A DNA stretch of 64,000 nucleotides from contig OZ024887.1 of assembly GCA_964017195.1 (NCBI GenBank), positions 61,984,811 through 62,048,810 on the forward strand, read 5' to 3'. A program made the position numbers and the translations under genes. Below are positions 60,263 through 64,000 of this stretch, one piece after another (position 1 is the first letter of the stretch; each line of letters starts with the position of its first letter). This stretch comes from Siderastrea radians (lineage: Eukaryota > Cnidaria > Anthozoa > Scleractinia > Rhizangiidae). The notes beneath the pieces were generated by a model that was given only the letters and a program-made list of their open reading frames with translations, was not told where the DNA came from and did no database searches.

Positions 60263-61129
60263 AGGTGTATTAAGGTGACTGAACACAGTTTGAGCGCACT
60301 CTACGATTTGTACTGCTGACGTGAATAGGCGCGCGCGCATAAGGCTTTGAGAAAAACAAACATGGTGCCTGTTGACGCCTGCACAGCGATCATTTCATTT
60401 TGTTCAGTGTAGACTGTACAAGTGTTTTTTGCAAGTGCAAGTGTTTTTTCCGTCTTAACAATCAAACAGTTTGTTATGTGTCAAAAACGTTTGTTTTTCA
60501 ATGTATTAATGGTAATACTCTTGGAAAATATCCTGCCTTTCTGGGATTGTTTGTATGGATCGAGTAAGATCGAGAATCCTGTCAAATGCAGCGCATGCGT
60601 AGTTAACCAGAAAATTGTGACTGCACGATTTAGTTGAAATGCACTGATTTCTACGGAACTGCTCGTTAGAATTTCATGAAATTTGGTAGAATATTAGTTC
60701 GGAACACGCTTAACTCGCCTGCAAACAAAAATTGAAATCTAACAGAGGACATGTTCAGAAAACGTTAAAATGCAAAACACAAAATAACAGAAGATCTCTC
60801 TGTCAAAATTTTACGAGACCAGTGTCAATAGGCCAGTATTTTTCTGAGTTTTCTAGAGACAAATGATGGAAAAAATCTAACGACTGGATTTTCTGAAAAT
60901 AAATCAAACCCATTATTTAAGGCTGGTTTACTACCAGCTGTGTTGCCATGGTAACGGTACCCAGTCCAATAAAACATAACAAAATACAATCTTCTTTAGT
61001 TGAACTTGCATCTTGCCAATTTTGGCTGCCCAACTGCCAGTGGTTTGGAAATAACGATAAATAACGCATAGGTACAAGAAAACTGTATTCGGCCACCTTA
61101 AGAGCAAACGCGGCTGTTCATACTATTGT
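60263..61129. other. Gene-free stretch
   Basis: Short frames only; nothing recognised. Confidence 0.4.
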
Positions 61130-61500
61130 TCAAAAATATAATCGACTTCAGATGTTAGATCGGCAAAAAATCTAAATACTTTTAAAAATAAGATTCGTAA
61201 AATTGATGTAAGTTCACTGGTGAATGATGGATGCAAGGACTTCTCCCTCTGCTCATCATAACTGTACGATTTTATTACTTTTTGCATCAACTTCGACTAA
61301 TATTCGATTGTCAGATTAGAATTAGCAACTACCAGTTTATTAGATTAGTATCAGTTTCTTTAATAGTTCTATTACATTTTCGTTACTACCTTAAGTTTTG
61401 TATATTGTTATTTTGTGTCCCCTAATTAGTATGGGATTATCCCAAGCTACATGGTTTGACACGTAAATAAAGTTTCTAACTTTTTACTTTACTTACTTGC
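61130..61500 (+). mobile_element. 3' end of a LINE (CR1/L2-like)
   Basis: It carries the last RT-ORF residues (SLNTFKNKIRKIDVSSLV-type sequence with frame breaks), an AT-rich 3' part, then AAATAAAGTTTCTAAC and an ACTT-type simple repeat tail. Confidence 0.5.
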
Positions 61501-62009
61501 AAAAGAAAACAGTGTAAATTACATACTGGTAAAATTACAGAGGAAATTACATACTTGTACCCTGCTATAGGGTACTTGTATAATACGCTTAACAATCATT
61601 CTACAAACAGCTTGCTGAGAAGCAAAACTTCGAGGGCAACTGTGACATTTTGAAAGGCTGTCTTTCGGAGAAAGGCTTTATTTTCTGACATACGAACCCC
61701 CCCTCCCCCCCTGTAGCGCGCGTGCTTCGTTGTGATAGAGAGAACAGTCAGTGTTGGTCCGATCACGGGATTTGCGGCCTACATAACCAAAACTGCAATT
61801 TGATTATTTGACTCTATGATCAATCTCGTCCCCAGAGCACATTTAAGGTCAGCGGGATCGAAATACCACGGGTTCTGGGATAATCAAAAACCGAACAGAG
61901 CATGCGTTATGGCTTGCGTTAAAACAAAAAAGGGCGCGAAATATTACGACGTTCCCTTGTTTTTGGTGCCTTTGTTATCATGACGCGAGACTCACCTGAA
62001 AATGAAAAT

Positions 62010-62290
62010 GTTCCTCGCTCGCAGTCTCGCGAAAATGGCCGCATCGGCTTCCAAAGATTTGTTTCACTTCGTGTTAGAAAATTCAGTTCAGGAGGGATAC
62101 TGGACCTTCCGTAAACAGAACGCCAACACGATGCGCTGAAGACTGTTGTTATTGCAGGCAAAGATACCATTTGTATACTACCAGCCGAATATGGAAAGTC
62201 TCTCACAGTCTCAGTGACTAGTTGCCTCCATACGTTTGTGAATGTGTTCATGTGTGTTCTTCGAGCAACAGTGGTGAAGAAAAAAAACAT
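62010..62290 (+). pseudogene. RecQ-like helicase fragment
   Basis: The frame DALKTVVIAGKDTICILPAE followed by YGKSL matches motif 0/I of RecQ-type helicases, but the Walker A is LPAEYGKS rather than LPTGYGKS, and the reading frame upstream is broken. Different from the stub at 38136-38384. Probably transposon-borne. Confidence 0.5.
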
Positions 62291-63139
62291 CCTTTTGTTA
62301 TAGTTGTATTTCTATTTTAAAACTCTTTGATGGAAACACAAATTCCAAACATAAAAGTCCTCAAGGGTACTGAAAACGTAGCCATTGCGAGGAGAGTTTG
62401 AAGCGCCGCCGCAAATTTTATTTCACACCTTAATTACGGCCCTTTACAAAATCAACAAATTTTCAATAATATCTTGAAAGAAAGCGATAGTCTTGGAAGA
62501 GGTTCATTTAGTAGTCGAATAGTGTGTAGAACCTTTTTGTTTTCTATGAACTTACTAATTTGGACAGCCCAGTTGAGCAAGAAGTCAAATTGACCCTGTT
62601 TTTGGTGCGCAGTATATTGCAAAAAAAGGCGAATACGCATAAATATTATAGCTACTTTATAGAGTGCGACTGCTTATTTATTAAAGCCAATCAACTGCAC
62701 TGTTGTTAAAGGTCTTGAACAAAGCTAGTAGAGAGGTCATTTATTTACGCAAAGTAACTGGGCTGGTGTTGTGTTATGGCCTTCTACTGTGCTGGTGTTG
62801 CTTTTTACGTTGATAATATTATACAACGGTAGGTTTTGTACGGAAAGCTTTCGTTTTATCATGGGGTCGACCTGGAATTTGTTCATCTGTAAAGACGGCT
62901 TGATGACGACATCAAAAAGTTCAATTGCTGCAGCAAAGTGAAACTGTTGACCTGCACCGTTCCAAAGTGGCTCTGTGATTGGTCCGCTTTGCCCCGCTTT
63001 GAGCATTTCCGTACCGGGTGTACCGAGCCAATCAGGGTGTACCGAGCCAATTCTCGAGGGAGAACTCTAAGGTATAACAATCGTGACAGGCCTGCACAGA
63101 CTCCCTACTGTGGAGTTTTGTTTCCGACGTGTAAGTTAT

Positions 63140-63890
63140 TGTGGCTTCAAAGCTTTGCTCTGACGAGCATGTCTTTTAGCGATTTGCCTTTCTTGTATGA
63201 TATAATAGGAGGCTTTTTGAAAATGGTCCTCAGCAATGGCTGATTTTGAATTAAACGCCATTTGTGCATCAATATATTTTTTAGGTTTTTAACTCCTGGG
63301 TGATATGTCGTGACAAATGGTAGTATTTGCTTGTGAGTCCTTTTCCTTTGTTTCAAAGCCGACTCCGTGTCTTCAGGTGAAGGAGACTTCAGATAATATT
63401 CTCTCAACTAAGTTTTTAGTGTATTCACGCACGAGGAGGCGTGTTTTGAAATCAGAGAGAGATTCCTGGAAATTTTTCCGAGGAATTTGTTGGTAGAAGT
63501 CTAATAGCTTCGCCTTTGATAAAACCTCTTTTGACACCTGGTGGGTTACAGGAGGTGTAATGTGTGTACTGAAATAATTCAGTCGATTTATAATGAGTTT
63601 TTATGTCAAGGATAGCGTCTTTTTGGAAGCGTTCTCCTTTATAAACAACTGTGTCAAGGCATGTGATTTCCTTGTCTGAATTTTCAGCAGGTAAATTTTA
63701 TTGTTGGATGAAAACTGTCTGCTTGTTCAAGAAATAAATCTATTTCTTGTTTGTCGATGTCCCATAGAGATGTCCAGTCATCGATGGGATCGATCAGGAA
63801 ACGTTTCCATACTGTAGGTTTTATTCCGCTTTGGCTCAGTATTTTTGTTTCAATGTTTGTTATGAAAATGTTGGCAAAAGCTATCTATCA
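63140..63890 (-). pseudogene. Penelope-like reverse transcriptase remnant
   Basis: Reading leftward from 63890: AFANIFITNIETKIL, VWKRFLIDPIDDW (catalytic region, with extra residues around the IDD), FLEQADSFHPTIKFT, then ITCLDTVVYKGERFQKDAIL after a frameshift, TSCNPPGVKRGFIKGEA, and LPFVTTYHPGVKNLKNILMH to KGKSLKDMLVRAKL. This is the Penelope-like RT order up to the linker before the GIY-YIG domain, which is not clearly preserved further left. Several stops and shifts. Confidence 0.8.
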
Positions 63891-64000
63891 AGTTCCTATA
63901 CGAGCCAGATTCAACGTACCTAATAATACCTAAGCGGCATAGAAATCACATTGAAGAGCAGAGGTCAAATTTAACTGAGAATAACAAACAGTGCGCGCAA
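63885..64000. repeat. Copy of the 51475-53527 repeat family (cut by window edge)
   Basis: TATCAAGTTCCTAtACGAGCC through AACAAACAGTGCGCGCAA matches 53190-53320. It abuts the Penelope-like RT remnant. Confidence 0.7.

Overview
The window looks like a stretch of an invertebrate nuclear genome, most likely an anthozoan cnidarian such as a stony coral. It has intron-rich genes with clean GT..AG junctions, is AT-rich, and is densely filled with Penelope-like, LINE, SINE, tyrosine-recombinase and DNA-transposon debris and foldback MITEs. No prokaryotic gene organisation is seen. The species assignment is inference.

Two host genes can be rebuilt by hand. On the + strand, 2685-19037 holds seven exons whose phases match exactly (1701 nt, 566 codons). 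They encode an ionotropic-glutamate-receptor-shaped channel: signal peptide, Ser/Thr/Pro-rich linker, half ligand-binding domain (S1), M1, re-entrant pore, M3, second half domain (S2), M4 and a short tail. Its pore carries the potassium-channel signature TVGYGD, and the receptor has no large amino-terminal domain. Its 10.5-kb third intron holds a 7-kb minisatellite.

On the - strand, 56476 down to about 45163 holds eleven exons of a secreted MACPF (membrane-attack-complex/perforin) protein with the WGTHY signature. One frameshift sits in an A4 run inside the MACPF domain. A further exon (43888-44263) and a distant pentraxin/LamG-like terminal exon (22468-22915) may belong to the same gene, but the junctions cannot be closed from the sequence.

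Layout: 1-2.6 kb repeats and no gene; 2.7-19 kb channel gene; 20-21.3 kb a second 15-bp minisatellite, related in sequence to the intronic one; 22.5-22.9 kb LamG exon; 23-43 kb transposon territory (inverted-repeat elements, three Penelope-like remnants in the window as a whole, a CCHC/tyrosine-recombinase element broken by a 2.3-kb TIR transposon with 7-bp target duplications, a 1.15-kb TIR element with two opposed ORF stubs, a Tc1/mariner-like element with an HTH ORF); 43.8-56.5 kb MACPF gene with LINE, SINE, TTAA-MITE and a large inverted repeat in its introns; 56.5-64 kb foldback elements, microsatellites, a LINE tail, a RecQ-like fragment and a Penelope-like remnant.

The two host genes show no obvious functional partnership. 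The strongest novel candidate is the animal glutamate-receptor-like channel with a potassium selectivity filter.
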